The position numbers and the translations under genes are program-made. The notes under the pieces were generated by a model. It saw only the letters and a program-made list of their open reading frames with translations, had not been told where the DNA came from and did not search any database. 64,000 nucleotides of DNA from Candidatus Magnetocorallium paracelense (GTDB taxonomy: Bacteria > Nitrospirota > Thermodesulfovibrionia > Thermodesulfovibrionales > Magnetobacteriaceae), in NCBI GenBank assembly GCA_029001845.1, contig JAREWP010000077.1, forward strand, positions 1-64,000, read 5' to 3'. This document shows, piece after piece, positions 24,219 through 34,005 of the stretch. The first letter of the stretch is position 1, and each line of letters begins with the position of its first letter.

Positions 24219-27200
24219 ATGAAAACTAATAACAATCCGACATTAGATTACTCATCAAAGATAAAGAACATCCTTATCGAGCTTCATGGCTATACTTTTT
24301 TTCACAGTCCCTCAGAAATCGATAACATTGATAAGAGATTTATCGGGCGCAAAGATATTATAGAAAAACTAAAGGCTATATTGACAGATGACGAGACGAG
24401 GTCGGGCTCATATCTGATAGCCAGTTATCGTGGGATGGGCAAGTCAAGTTTTGTAAGCAAAACAATCTCAGAGGTTATTTCATCAAAAAGCAGATCAAGG
24501 ATTTTTTCTCGTTTTTTCAGAATATTGTTACTTTTAATCCTTCTCCCTTTTTTGCAGGTTTTTAATGACCAGACAGAATTCGTCTCATTTGGAATACCTT
24601 GCTCTGTATTTATTCTCTCCTTTTTTTGGTTAGTAATATCGGATCACCATGTCCCGGATCTAAAAAAAGGCTTTTTAGCAAAATCTTCATATTATGCTTC
24701 AATTTCATTAAGAACATTATTGATTGAAAGAGGTGGCATATCAGCCCATAGATTCAGACGATTCGTTCAGGACTTCTATATTCTTTCTATTATACAAATA
24801 ATTGCTCTTATACTCTTCAGCATTACAGATATAGATTCTTTTTCATTCAGAGCCATCGTCTATTTATTTATATTTATATTTTATATACTTATCACTATTT
24901 TTATTAATGAATTGATTGATGCAAAAATAACATCTCTAACAGTAGTGAAGGAGAGCCCTGATTCAATTACATATTTATCGTCGGTTGCAAAAAGAGTTTT
25001 ATCAAAGATATTAAGATACCTGAACTACTCACATCGTGACTGTATAAAAATGAATCTGGGATATGATGACTTGAGAGAAATCGATGTCTTGAGACTCATT
25101 GCCAGAAATATATTGCAGAAATATCAAGAAAAAACCAGCTTTTCTTTTTCATTTCCGGATATGTCAAGCAAAGTCATCAAATTTATACTGCTGTTTTTTT
25201 TGACATCATTTATCTATTACAGCGAGACGATATATAACATTAATCAGGCTTTTAAAGAAACAATTGGTATAACAGATTATTTTCCCAGTCAGAATAGTAA
25301 TGAAAGGAAAAAGCTTATAAAATTTCTTAAGAGAGAAAACACACGGGAAAATCAAGACTTTATTGAAGATTATATCAATGGACAGAGAATTAATAACGAT
25401 GAGCATCCCCCTTTAAAGGTTCTTGCGAGATATTTTGATTTATCTATTTTTACAGCCTATTATAAGCTAATTAACAATATTCCACTTGTAGAAAGCTTTA
25501 AGGAACTGAAATATAATCAGGTAGAACACTACTTTTATAAGAATACAGTCAAATTCAATAACAATTTTATGCTTATCCCTGGTCACATCGACTATTTGGT
25601 GATATTCTATTTCCTGCTCTTTTATATGAGTGCAGGTTTTGTTTTTAGATATCGATTGTTCGGAATTATTACTAATGGGGGTATACTTAAGAAGTTAAAG
25701 TATTTAAATGATTTAATAGATGCTGAGGTAATAAGCGATGATAGCAGGAATATAAATGCGGCAACGTCATCCTATTTTAGAGTCGGCCTTTTTAGTAAAA
25801 AGCAAAAGAACTATCCAAGAGCGGATATTCGTGAAATTGAAAAGCAGTTAATTGAGATATTGAACGATATGGACAGTCTTCCTTTTTTCCTAAGAAGACC
25901 GGAATTTATCTTCATTTTTGATGAGCTGGATAAAATTGAACCCAGAAAATCATCTAAAAATAATGATGCAGCAAAAGACAGTGATCCTGACGAAGAGGAA
26001 CTCTTTTTCTCCACAGAGGGCGCAAGAAGAAGACAGCATACTATTCTGAAACTTCTCTCAAACCTAAAATATCTCTTTACTACAGCCAAATCAAAGTTTT
26101 TATTCATTGCCGGACGAGAGCTGTATGATCTTACGCTTGCAGATGTTTCGGACAGAGATTTTTTTGTCGGTAGTTTCTTTAACGATGTAATCTATGTTGA
26201 CAGCTTTTTAACAGACTCTTCTGATGAAAAATTGGCGGATATTACCAGCATGGCTGAGATGTATGTATGTAATTTTATTTTGCCCTACAAATATCGAAAG
26301 GAAGGGTGCTCACTAAAAGTATATAACAAATACCTGAAGGAATACTTTTCTAAAGAGGAAGATCAGTATTTCGCCAAAGAAAAGAGGAAAAAGATAATCT
26401 TTTGTCTTCAGAATTTTATCACATACCTGACCTACAGAAGCACCGGGTCTCCTAAGAAACTGACACGTTTTTTTGAAGATTATATTGTTAAGAGAGACAA
26501 AGAAGAACTTAAGGACTCTTTGAGAAACCTCCGTGTAGGTTGGAGCTCCAATAGTCTTTACTTATGTTTTGAGCATCATGACCAATATACATTTGGGCAA
26601 ATAACCTATCTTGCAAATCCCTTAGTCTTTTCGATTAACAGAGCGATTAAAGACTTTGGTGATAAGTTGAGAGTGTCGACCACTTTTCTTGTGGACCATA
26701 TATATAAATTTCATGGTTTCGGCTTTTCTTGGCAAAACCTGGAATTAACGCCTGAAGTTGTGGACATTAATAAATCGCCCCAATTAAGAGAAGTCATCGA
26801 AAACATAATGAATTTTCTGTCGAAAACCCATATTCAGGAGATATTTAACGGACTTTACAGATATAAGTTTTCACAAGTAATAGTTGAGGAAATATCTTAT
26901 CTGTCAAAAATATCTGAAAAGGAGTCTGCTGCCTTTAATTTTACTCTCGATGAATCTTTAATGATCGACCGTCACTATAAAAAACAACTAAAGCATCTCA
27001 ATTCAATATACAAAGATGAAAAGGGAAATGAAAAGAGTAATAACCTGAAATCTTCAATCGTATATACTCATCTGATACTGGGGGATCTCTATTTTTATGA
27101 TGAAAAATATAATGACGCGATTATAGAGTATTTGGAAGCAACTAAAAATCTCCCCATTAAGCATGATGAGTCTAACAATCTTCTAATATTGATTATACTT

Positions 27201-29192
27201 AGCAGATTAAAGCTTGGATTCGCCTATGAGAAGAACAAAGATTATAAATCAGCTTTAATTGTATATGGAGAAATTTCAGGTTTTGTATTTTCAATCTTTA
27301 AGGACAAGAAAGAGGCGTTTATTAGAAAAAATAATATTAAAAATTTACGTGGCTTGGATCAGTTTGAATATTTTTGTAATTATTCCTCATTTGAAAGTAT
27401 ACGACTTTTATATCAACCACTTTTGGCTAAGTTTCATGTTATAGAGAAGAGCAAACTAGGAGGTATTACATGGAAAGAAATAAATGAAATCGAAAAAGAG
27501 ACTAAACTTATAATAAAGATTATAGATCCACATGACAGGCCTTTAATAGAATCGGAGATACTGAATAAAATTGGAGATATCTTATATTATAAAGGCAGCA
27601 GATTATCAGATTTTGATTGGGAGGTGTACTGTTGTGGAGCTTCTGAAGATGTCTTGTGCTTTCCTAACAAGTTAATTCTGGAAAATATTAAGAATAAGGT
27701 TAATAAGTATGATTCCAGAGTACCCTGTGCTGCATGCCTTCATTATATGAAGGCTTTTAAAATCGTGTGCCATGATTATTTTGAAATTCCCTTTGAGAAG
27801 TTGAATAACAGAATCATCCTTTCTCTCTTTAAAAAACTCGAAGTTATTCATACTAACCTGCATATTCCACAAAAATCAATTCTTATTAAGAGTGTGGGGA
27901 ATCTGTTGTCAGATATTGGAGATACATTCCTGTCATGTACACTTGACGATGAGGATTTGCAAAAGAACGGCTTTCTTGATCTGTTTCTTGATATTGTAGA
28001 TGAGGAGTCTTATGGTAAAAAGGCGGATATGATTGAGAGATATATTGAGAATCCAAAAATAAATCGGAAAAGTTTAAATAAAATTGAAGAGGTTTTTTTA
28101 TATTATTATCTATCCGCAATATTTTATCAGCACGCCAGTGAACTGAATGAAAGCTCCTTCCAGATTTTGAAAATTCTTTATACTATCAGAGGTTGTATAG
28201 GGCAAAATTTAAAAGTAGAAACCATGACAGAAGAGATTGTGAATAGAATAGGGAGTACTATTGTCAAAAGGGCGCTAAGGGGATATTATAGGACATACGA
28301 TAACATTAGCAGAAATGAAATAAAAAAATTCGAAAGTATATTTGACGATATAAAACAAAAGGACTTTTTAAATAATATATCTCTGAGTTCAGATTATAGG
28401 GAGGTTATTGCTACATACAACGATATCAGATTAAGATCAAAGAAAATAGAGCTTTCAATGAGTACTACTTTTACTTCACCATATCTGAATGTTAATAATA
28501 TGTATAACAGAGTGCTTGAGCTCAGATTCAAAACCGATCTTAATTTAAGATTTTTTGAGCAGCTGGGATTTGATTCTTTGGATGAAAAAATGGGGATAAC
28601 TCGATTTGTATCGCTTTTTCATGGTCAAAATCGGAAGATCAAAAAGATATTCGGCAAGGAGTTCGATGCGAGAGCGGCAATGGAATATCTAATAACGGAC
28701 TCAATCTACTGTTTACATGAGCTTATTAAGATTCGTCTAATCTTCAATATAACTTATAATATAAATAACTATGTTATTGCCAAAATTCACTTTGATCTCT
28801 CTATATGGTGCTCTTATTATTATGCTTATTGCAATTTAAGCGAAGAAGATGATAAAAGTAGGATTACCGAGTTGCTTACTTCACTGATCGGCTCTGACAG
28901 TATGGACACAATCGATGAATACTATCATCTTGAAAAGGCCTTAGAACACAGCTATGCTGAGTTAGAGACTCACAGCGAAGGCAGGACATACAGAAATATG
29001 ATAGAAAAGATGTATTACCTGAATGATGACTTTAACGATAATTTATACCATTTTTTCGCCGGCATGGACAGATATAGGATTAACTCAGGCAGGATAAATA
29101 AAATAATTAAAGAGGTGAAAGAAAAGCTAAAGGATTCTAAGCTATATGATGTGCAGCCATATTTGGATGTAAAGCGTGAGGGCTTATCGTAG
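24219..29192 (+). CDS. Giant membrane-embedded AAA-like NTPase with TPR-like C-terminus
   Basis: 1657 residues. It opens with RFIGRKDIIEKLKAIL, the N-terminal signature of AAA_16/STAND-like ATPases, then a P-loop SYRGMGKSSFVSK (65-80, with Ser in place of the first Gly). Six hydrophobic segments follow (about 101-118, 122-141, 187-203, 209-231, 318-340, 457-478), then Walker B FIFIFDELDKIE (563-574), and a sensor-2-like RSTGSPKKLTRFFEDY near 740-756. From about 950 the chain is helical and includes a TPR-like ILGDLYFYDEKYNDAIIEYL. Membrane helices inserted between Walker A and B recall KAP NTPases, but the N-terminal motif is AAA_16-like. I infer a membrane sensor or defence NTPase; the function is not established. 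Confidence 0.8.
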   Translation: MKTNNNPTLDYSSKIKNILIELHGYTFFHSPSEIDNIDKRFIGRKDIIEKLKAILTDDETRSGSYLIASYRGMGKSSFVSKTISEVISSKSRSRIFSRFFRILLLLILLPFLQVFNDQTEFVSFGIPCSVFILSFFWLVISDHHVPDLKKGFLAKSSYYASISLRTLLIERGGISAHRFRRFVQDFYILSIIQIIALILFSITDIDSFSFRAIVYLFIFIFYILITIFINELIDAKITSLTVVKESPDSITYLSSVAKRVLSKILRYLNYSHRDCIKMNLGYDDLREIDVLRLIARNILQKYQEKTSFSFSFPDMSSKVIKFILLFFLTSFIYYSETIYNINQAFKETIGITDYFPSQNSNERKKLIKFLKRENTRENQDFIEDYINGQRINNDEHPPLKVLARYFDLSIFTAYYKLINNIPLVESFKELKYNQVEHYFYKNTVKFNNNFMLIPGHIDYLVIFYFLLFYMSAGFVFRYRLFGIITNGGILKKLKYLNDLIDAEVISDDSRNINAATSSYFRVGLFSKKQKNYPRADIREIEKQLIEILNDMDSLPFFLRRPEFIFIFDELDKIEPRKSSKNNDAAKDSDPDEEELFFSTEGARRRQHTILKLLSNLKYLFTTAKSKFLFIAGRELYDLTLADVSDRDFFVGSFFNDVIYVDSFLTDSSDEKLADITSMAEMYVCNFILPYKYRKEGCSLKVYNKYLKEYFSKEEDQYFAKEKRKKIIFCLQNFITYLTYRSTGSPKKLTRFFEDYIVKRDKEELKDSLRNLRVGWSSNSLYLCFEHHDQYTFGQITYLANPLVFSINRAIKDFGDKLRVSTTFLVDHIYKFHGFGFSWQNLELTPEVVDINKSPQLREVIENIMNFLSKTHIQEIFNGLYRYKFSQVIVEEISYLSKISEKESAAFNFTLDESLMIDRHYKKQLKHLNSIYKDEKGNEKSNNLKSSIVYTHLILGDLYFYDEKYNDAIIEYLEATKNLPIKHDESNNLLILIILSRLKLGFAYEKNKDYKSALIVYGEISGFVFSIFKDKKEAFIRKNNIKNLRGLDQFEYFCNYSSFESIRLLYQPLLAKFHVIEKSKLGGITWKEINEIEKETKLIIKIIDPHDRPLIESEILNKIGDILYYKGSRLSDFDWEVYCCGASEDVLCFPNKLILENIKNKVNKYDSRVPCAACLHYMKAFKIVCHDYFEIPFEKLNNRIILSLFKKLEVIHTNLHIPQKSILIKSVGNLLSDIGDTFLSCTLDDEDLQKNGFLDLFLDIVDEESYGKKADMIERYIENPKINRKSLNKIEEVFLYYYLSAIFYQHASELNESSFQILKILYTIRGCIGQNLKVETMTEEIVNRIGSTIVKRALRGYYRTYDNISRNEIKKFESIFDDIKQKDFLNNISLSSDYREVIATYNDIRLRSKKIELSMSTTFTSPYLNVNNMYNRVLELRFKTDLNLRFFEQLGFDSLDEKMGITRFVSLFHGQNRKIKKIFGKEFDARAAMEYLITDSIYCLHELIKIRLIFNITYNINNYVIAKIHFDLSIWCSYYYAYCNLSEEDDKSRITELLTSLIGSDSMDTIDEYYHLEKALEHSYAELETHSEGRTYRNMIEKMYYLNDDFNDNLYHFFAGMDRYRINSGRINKIIKEVKEKLKDSKLYDVQPYLDVKREGLS

Positions 29193-29261
29193 TACCTAAC
29201 CCGGCACAGTCGGAACCATAGAGGGTTTGATTTAACACTCGGGAATTTCGAAGAAATTCCT

Positions 29262-29420
29262 TTCAAGTCTCCTCTCTCCTTGAGGGGAGAGGATTAAGGT
29301 GAGGGGTGACGGTGGAGAAGCGTTACCCTATCGAGTACCTACCGCACCCCCTCACCCCAACCCTCTCCCCCTTCAAAGGGGGAGAGGGAGTTAAAGAAAT
29401 GTTGCTGTTAGAAGCAGCTT
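29262..29420 (-). repeat. Inverted copy of the 19777-19880 repeat, right bracket of the island
   Basis: Reverse complement of the left bracket: CTCTCCCCC.TTCAAAGGGGG hairpin, CCCCCTCACCCCAACCC, then GGAGAAGCGTTACCCTATCG. Homology extends to GAAGCAGCTTAAC at 29410. A second related hairpin (CTCCTTGAGGGGAG) at 29270-29290 follows the NTPase gene. Confidence 0.75.
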
Positions 29421-29494
29421 AACTTGTTACTGTTATCTGTATTTGTAAAAAGAGATATTTAATGTAATTAAACACAAAGGAGGAGCTTAGAGTT

Positions 29495-30607
29495 ATGATT
29501 ATAGGTATCCCAAAAGAAATAAAAACTCATGAATATCGGGTGGGTATTGTTCCTTCAGGAGTCATCGAATTAGTTAAACGAGGACATCAGGTGTTAGTTG
29601 AGGAAGATGCCGGAAAAGGTAGCGGAATTGGCAATGGGGAATATGAAGAGGCAGGCGGCAGGATTAGTGATTCTGAAACAATTTTTAATGAATCCGATAT
29701 GTTGATAAAAGTAAAAGAACCGCAGAGATCGGAACTTCATTTATTAAGAGAAGACCAGATTTTATACACATATCTCCATCTTGCTCCGGATCCTGAACTA
29801 ACAAAAGCTCTTGTTGAGAGAAAAATTATCGGAATAGCATACGAGACCATTCAGCTTGCCGACGGCTCTTTGCCTCTATTAGTTCCGATGAGTGAAGTGG
29901 CCGGCAGAATGTCAGTACAGGTAGGCGCCAGATGTTTGGAAAAAGAGTATGGCGGATATGGTGTTTTGTTAGGCGGAGTTCCCGGTGTTGAGAGGGCAAC
30001 AGTGACAATTATAGGCGGTGGTGTCGTTGGAATAAATGCAGCTAAAATTGCTGTTGGAATGGGAGCAAATGTTATTATTCTCGATACAAATTTAAAAAGA
30101 CTGGCATATATCGACGATATTTTCGGTACTTCTGTTATAACTCTCATGTCTAACCATATTAATATAAAAGAGTCTATTCGTCGAGCCGATCTTGTTATAG
30201 GCGCATTGCTTATTCCTGGCTCAAAAACTCCAAGAGTAATTACAAAAGAGATGCTGTTATTAATGAAGGAGGGCTCTGTTATTGTCGATGTCTCTGTAGA
30301 TCAGGGAGGCTGCATTGAAACCACTACGCCGACAACCCATGATGATCCGACTTTCATTGTTAATGGAGTGGTTCATTATTGTGTCGCTAATATGCCCGGC
30401 GCCGTACCCAGGACATCGACTTTTGCATTAACCAATTCAACCATGCCATATGCATATATGTTGGCGGACAGTGGCGTAACTAGGGATATTTTGCAAAATG
30501 AGGCACTGATTAAAGGTATAAATGTGTATAAAGGCAAGGTAACTTATAAATCAGTTGCTGAAGAATTAAACTATGATTATTATCCATTTCAGGATGTTAT
30601 AAAGTAA
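29495..30607 (+). CDS. ald: Alanine dehydrogenase
   Basis: 370 residues, the normal length. MIIGIPKEIKTHEYRVGIVP opens the family, KVKEPQRSE and YLHLAPDPELT carry the substrate-binding Lys and catalytic His, and VTIIGGGVVGINAAKIAVGM is the NAD fold. VDVSVDQGGCIETTTPTTH and CVANMPGAVPRTSTFALTNS complete the signature. It interconverts L-alanine and pyruvate with NAD and ammonia. AAAGGAGGAG precedes the ATG. No neighbour in the pathway; it stands alone after the repeat-bracketed island. Confidence 0.95.
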   Translation: MIIGIPKEIKTHEYRVGIVPSGVIELVKRGHQVLVEEDAGKGSGIGNGEYEEAGGRISDSETIFNESDMLIKVKEPQRSELHLLREDQILYTYLHLAPDPELTKALVERKIIGIAYETIQLADGSLPLLVPMSEVAGRMSVQVGARCLEKEYGGYGVLLGGVPGVERATVTIIGGGVVGINAAKIAVGMGANVIILDTNLKRLAYIDDIFGTSVITLMSNHINIKESIRRADLVIGALLIPGSKTPRVITKEMLLLMKEGSVIVDVSVDQGGCIETTTPTTHDDPTFIVNGVVHYCVANMPGAVPRTSTFALTNSTMPYAYMLADSGVTRDILQNEALIKGINVYKGKVTYKSVAEELNYDYYPFQDVIK

Positions 30608-30910
30608 TCATTCACCTAATAAAAGAGATTTAGACGATATTAACAGGATTAACAAGATTTTTTAGTCTGTTAATCAAGGAAAGAATTCGTTAAGTCAATA
30701 GTAACATAGCATAGGTCGACCAACTTTTTTAATGCTCTTTGCTGAATAATTACATCGAATTATTATTTATAAACGAATCTGGTGATAATGGATTTTCAAT
30801 GGGAAGAATGGAATTTTTATTCTGGTCGGTATTTCTACTGAAACTTGCCATTGGAAAAACTTTTTTTGGGAAATAAAGAGTTGAGGAAGAAAATTGCACA
30901 GAAAAATGGA
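30608..30910. other. 303-base intergenic stretch
   Basis: No gene. ATTAACAGGATTAACAAGAT at 30639-30660 and AGTCTGTTAATC form a weak inverted repeat with a T-run between, which may end the ald transcript. The rest is unremarkable A+T-rich sequence. Confidence 0.4.
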
Positions 30911-31553
30911 TCAACTCTTCTCTCCCTCTACCCCGTCCAACCCCATTTTTATAGCGTATTTAACCAGATTGGCCGAACCATGAATATCCAGCTTTTGCAT
31001 AATTCTTGCCCTGTGAGTATCGACCGTTCTTTTACTGATAAAGAGCTTATCGGCAATCTCTCTGTTTCTCATCCCCTTTGTAATAAGACTCAGGATTTCT
31101 TTTTCCCTTTTCGTAAGTACGCACTCCTTTTGTTCGTTTCTGTTCATGTAATCCAACATATCTGCTGCAATAAGCGGGCTTATATACCTTCCGCCTGCAA
31201 CGACTGTTCTGATTGCATAAAGAAGCTCGTGAAAGAGGTTATCCTTCAATACATCCACCGGCCCCTGCTTTTATGGCCTTACAGGCAGTCTCTGCATTCT
31301 TATGGACAGTGAGTATAATGGCCTTTGTATGGATTCCTCTTTGGGAGACATTGGCGGCAACTTCTATACCATTTATTTCAGGCATTGAAATATCCATAAT
31401 TGCAATGTCCGGTATTTGCTTGTTAATAAAAGCAATAGCCTCTCTACCATTGGAAACCTCGCCTTCTATCGAAAAGTCATCAACTGAATTACAAAGAAAA
31501 AAAACCCCCTCTCTGGCTATAGCGTGATCGTCTGCAATTAAGATTCTGATCAT
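30911..31553 (-). pseudogene. NarL/LuxR-type response regulator, frameshifted
   Basis: The receiver domain (31553 down to about 31240) is complete: ILIADDHAIAREGV with the acid pocket, IAIMDISMPEINGIEV with the phosphoacceptor Asp, ILTVHKNAETACKAIKAGA. The frame then ends in CIEG-stop. The output domain continues in another phase from 31258: DVLKDNLFHELLYAIRTVVA, LTKREKEILSLITKGMRNRE, IADKLFISKRTVDTHRARIM. Removing one base from the GGCCGGTGG stretch near 31245 restores one 213-residue protein (AGAVDVLKDN). No histidine kinase is adjacent. A real inactivation and a sequence error are both possible. Confidence 0.8.
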
Positions 31554-31618
31554 AAATCGTTCTCCCTTTAAAAATTTAAGAATTACTTATTAATACAGTG
31601 ACACTTTATATCAATCTA

Positions 31619-31762
31619 AAAACAGCATTTAGCTGTCAGCTTTTTAATTGCAACACTTTATGCTTCAAAACACATTCACCCATAAGGTGAAGCTTATTAT
31701 TGGCATAACATCAATTCTTTCCTTAGCTGAAGGCTGACCGCTGATAGCTGACTGCTGTTTTT
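31619..31762. repeat. Dispersed AACAGC repeat, copy 3 (most complete)
   Basis: Left end AAAACAGCATTTAGCTGTCA, right end TAGCTGACTGCTGTTTTT, imperfect inverted repeats. The inner block (CATTCACCCATAAGGTGAAG, CATCAATTCTTTCCTTAGCT) is shared with copies 1 and 2. The remaining gap to 32112 is extremely A+T-rich and shows no gene. Confidence 0.7.
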
Positions 31763-32112
31763 AGGATCAATCGCTATTCATGCATGAGACATCAGGCATA
31801 AGAAAAATACAACCTTATGCCTTGTGCCTGTTGCCTTATGTCTAAAATGACTTAATTTAAATAAACTGTTATTATATTAAAAGATAAAGTTAAAAATTAA
31901 CATAATTAATTATATAAAAATAACTATTATTTAAAATAAAAATATTATTATTCACAATTTATTATTATAACTATTTTAATAATTAAAAAAATGTATTTAC
32001 CCATGGTAAAAAAACTAAAAAACAGCTCATGCTTGATGTTTAACTCTTTTATTTGTTATTGTATCTTTTTCACTCCTAGCGTGAGCTTGACATTGTTTTT
32101 ATGGAGGTTTGA

Positions 32113-33163
32113 ATGATAGACGATATAAAAAAATTCCTTGTCGCCGTCTCTGTCAACCTGGCGTCGCACTTTTTAACTTCTCCGCTCGTTAAAGATATAG
32201 ACGAGAAGGTCCTTCAAGAGGCATGTAAAGAGGGAATCGATCGATTTGTCAGGTCATTTTATCCTGACCATATCGACTCCGACTATATTCGCGCCCTTTT
32301 GGAGAACAAAGAAGTTACAGCCATACTCCTTGAAATGACCCTGGATTCTTCCAGAACTTCGGAAACGGGCAGACTCAGGAATACCATAGACAAGACAGGC
32401 GTCGATGTAGAAACTATCGAAGGATTCGACATTAAAAAGGCCTCCCTCTCTTTTAGCGAAGGATTTTGGTCGAAGGCTGATCATTCGATTGCTTTATTAC
32501 AACCTCGCCTGGAAAAAGAGGAACTGGATCATTTGAAAGGCAATCCTGTAGATCCCGAATCTTTGAAAGAGGAGTACTTCGCCTATATCCGGGGAAAATT
32601 CGACGGTGTCTCCTTTAGCGGGTTGAGCGAAAAACTGCTCTCCTATCCGCTGACAGACATCTATACAACGCTCTCTCTTTCAAAAGATACTTCCAGAGAA
32701 AAAATGAATCCCTATAAACAGATAGAAAAGCCGGAATCCGACGGCGGGACGATCAAGGATTTTTCTGCTCTACCGGAATCGAATTACTCTGTAATTACAG
32801 GAGGGCCGGGGGGCCGGTAAAAGTACGATCCTTAAATATATCGCCCTCGCTTTTGCAGACGGTGAAGGTGTGAAGAGGCTGAAGATTAAGGACGCTCTCA
32901 TACCGATACTCCTTCCGGTTTCCGCATTTGCAGAGGAGTGCAAGAGGCCGGGAGTATCCTCCTGTTCGCTTAGGAGTTTTATTCCCGAATATTTTATAAA
33001 CGAAAGTTTACCCGATCTCTCTCAACTTTTTGAAGAGACCCTGAAAAACAAAAAGGCCATCCTCCTTCTGGACGGTCTCGATGAGGTGGCTGACGAAGGG
33101 GAGAGAAAGAGGATGATTTCCAAAAGGCGGAGATATTCGCCAGGGCCATGGAAACCGCAATAG
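32113..33163 (+). pseudogene. NACHT-type NTPase remnant, frameshifted and truncated
   Basis: The first 235 codons encode a helical N-terminal domain (IDDIKKFLVAVSVNLASHFL) ending SVITGGPGGR-stop. Dropping one G from the run of six at about 32806-32811 gives TGGPGAGKSTILKYIALAFA, a perfect P-loop. The second frame (from 32870) continues to FEETLKNKKAILLLDGLDEV and ADEGERKRM, the NACHT Walker B. The NTPase domain then ends abruptly near 33120, where the sequence joins a coiled-coil gene in another phase. Everything downstream of Walker B is missing. NACHT proteins are STAND NTPases, several of which act in phage defence. GGAGG before 32113 supports the start. Confidence 0.75.
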
Positions 33164-33465
33164 ACGCCATCGAAAAGAAAGCGGAAGAGACGATCGTCGA
33201 TAAAAAAGATCATATAAAGATCGAGCTCAAGGAAGAACTCAGGAACGAGCTTGTAACGAGAGAGATATTTGAAGAGAGATTCAATTTAGTGGATGAGAGG
33301 TTTAAGAGCCTTGGAAAAGAGATCGACGTAAGATTTAATGAGATGAATGAAAAATTCAAGGGACTGAACTTCAAATTAAATATCTTTATAGCCATTGCCT
33401 TAATAGCTCTTACATTCGCGAACCCCACCTTTATAAAACTCATTGAGAAGTTATTTAGAATATGA
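33148..33465 (+). CDS. Coiled-coil protein with C-terminal membrane anchor (DUF1640-like)
   Basis: 105 residues, mostly charged helix (IKIELKEELRNELVTREIFE, ERFNLVDERFKSLGKEIDV) and one membrane segment at the end (LNIFIAIALIALTFANPTFI). The same phase is open upstream to about 33115 (DDFQKAEIFARAM), so the 5' end has been lost at the junction with the NACHT remnant and the ATG used here may be internal. It is paralogous to the gene at 62857 (shared ELVTR.IF.ER). Function unknown. Confidence 0.55.
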   Translation: METAIDAIEKKAEETIVDKKDHIKIELKEELRNELVTREIFEERFNLVDERFKSLGKEIDVRFNEMNEKFKGLNFKLNIFIAIALIALTFANPTFIKLIEKLFRI

Positions 33466-33597
33466 GGAATACTAAGTCATATTTTTCTTTGATTTTTAAG
33501 TAAAGAAAATTTTTAAACATCCGATAAAGAACCTATCAACCACATAATCCAAATGGCAGCAGGAAGCTGTCAGGCATGGTTTTACAAGGAGGTAACA

Positions 33598-33678
33598 ATG
33601 TCATATCCCAAAAGCATATCACTTAATCTACTCATTAATTTCGAAAAAATTCTACTAATCCCTCGTAACAGTTCGTGA
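33598..33678 (+). CDS. Possible 26-residue small protein
   Basis: MSYPKSISLNLLINFEKILL then IPRNSS, preceded by an excellent ribosome site (AAGGAGGTAACAATG). No homology recognised. It may be the intact start of a gene disrupted downstream, or a true small ORF. The 33466-34005 gap otherwise shows only A+T-rich sequence and the hairpin at 33857. Confidence 0.35.
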   Translation: MSYPKSISLNLLINFEKILLIPRNSS

Positions 33679-33856
33679 AATCTGAAATTGTTCTGATTGT
33701 TTAGAACATTTATATACAATATAGGCAAGCTACCTTGCCCCGCCCCTTACGGAGCAAGATAGATTACATAGATTGTCAAACAGAATTTGTGTGCTTTTGA
33801 AAAACCTGTTACCCTTTTTGTAAACCCCTAACCAAAACCCTGTTACCCTAACAAAA

Positions 33857-33896
33857 GGCGGGAGAGAGTGACGGCTCCCGCCGACCTCCCTTTTTT
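33857..33896 (+). terminator. Possible terminator hairpin
   Basis: GGCGGGAG pairs with CTCCCGCC around a 10-base loop; a T-run (CCTCCCTTTTTTC) follows after a gap of about eight bases. The distance to the T-run weakens the call. Confidence 0.35.
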
Positions 33897-34005
33897 CTTT
33901 TGTAAGTTAAATCATGCTCTAAAAAGTCACAATATTTTTTCAACTTATGCCTGTTGCCTTATGTCTTGCATTACCTTTAGCAACTACTTATCGGGTTATA
34001 TTACT

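Noticed and set aside
30845-31527. Plus-strand frames over the response regulator
   Set aside because: They are shadows of the clearly recognisable minus-strand receiver and LuxR domains.
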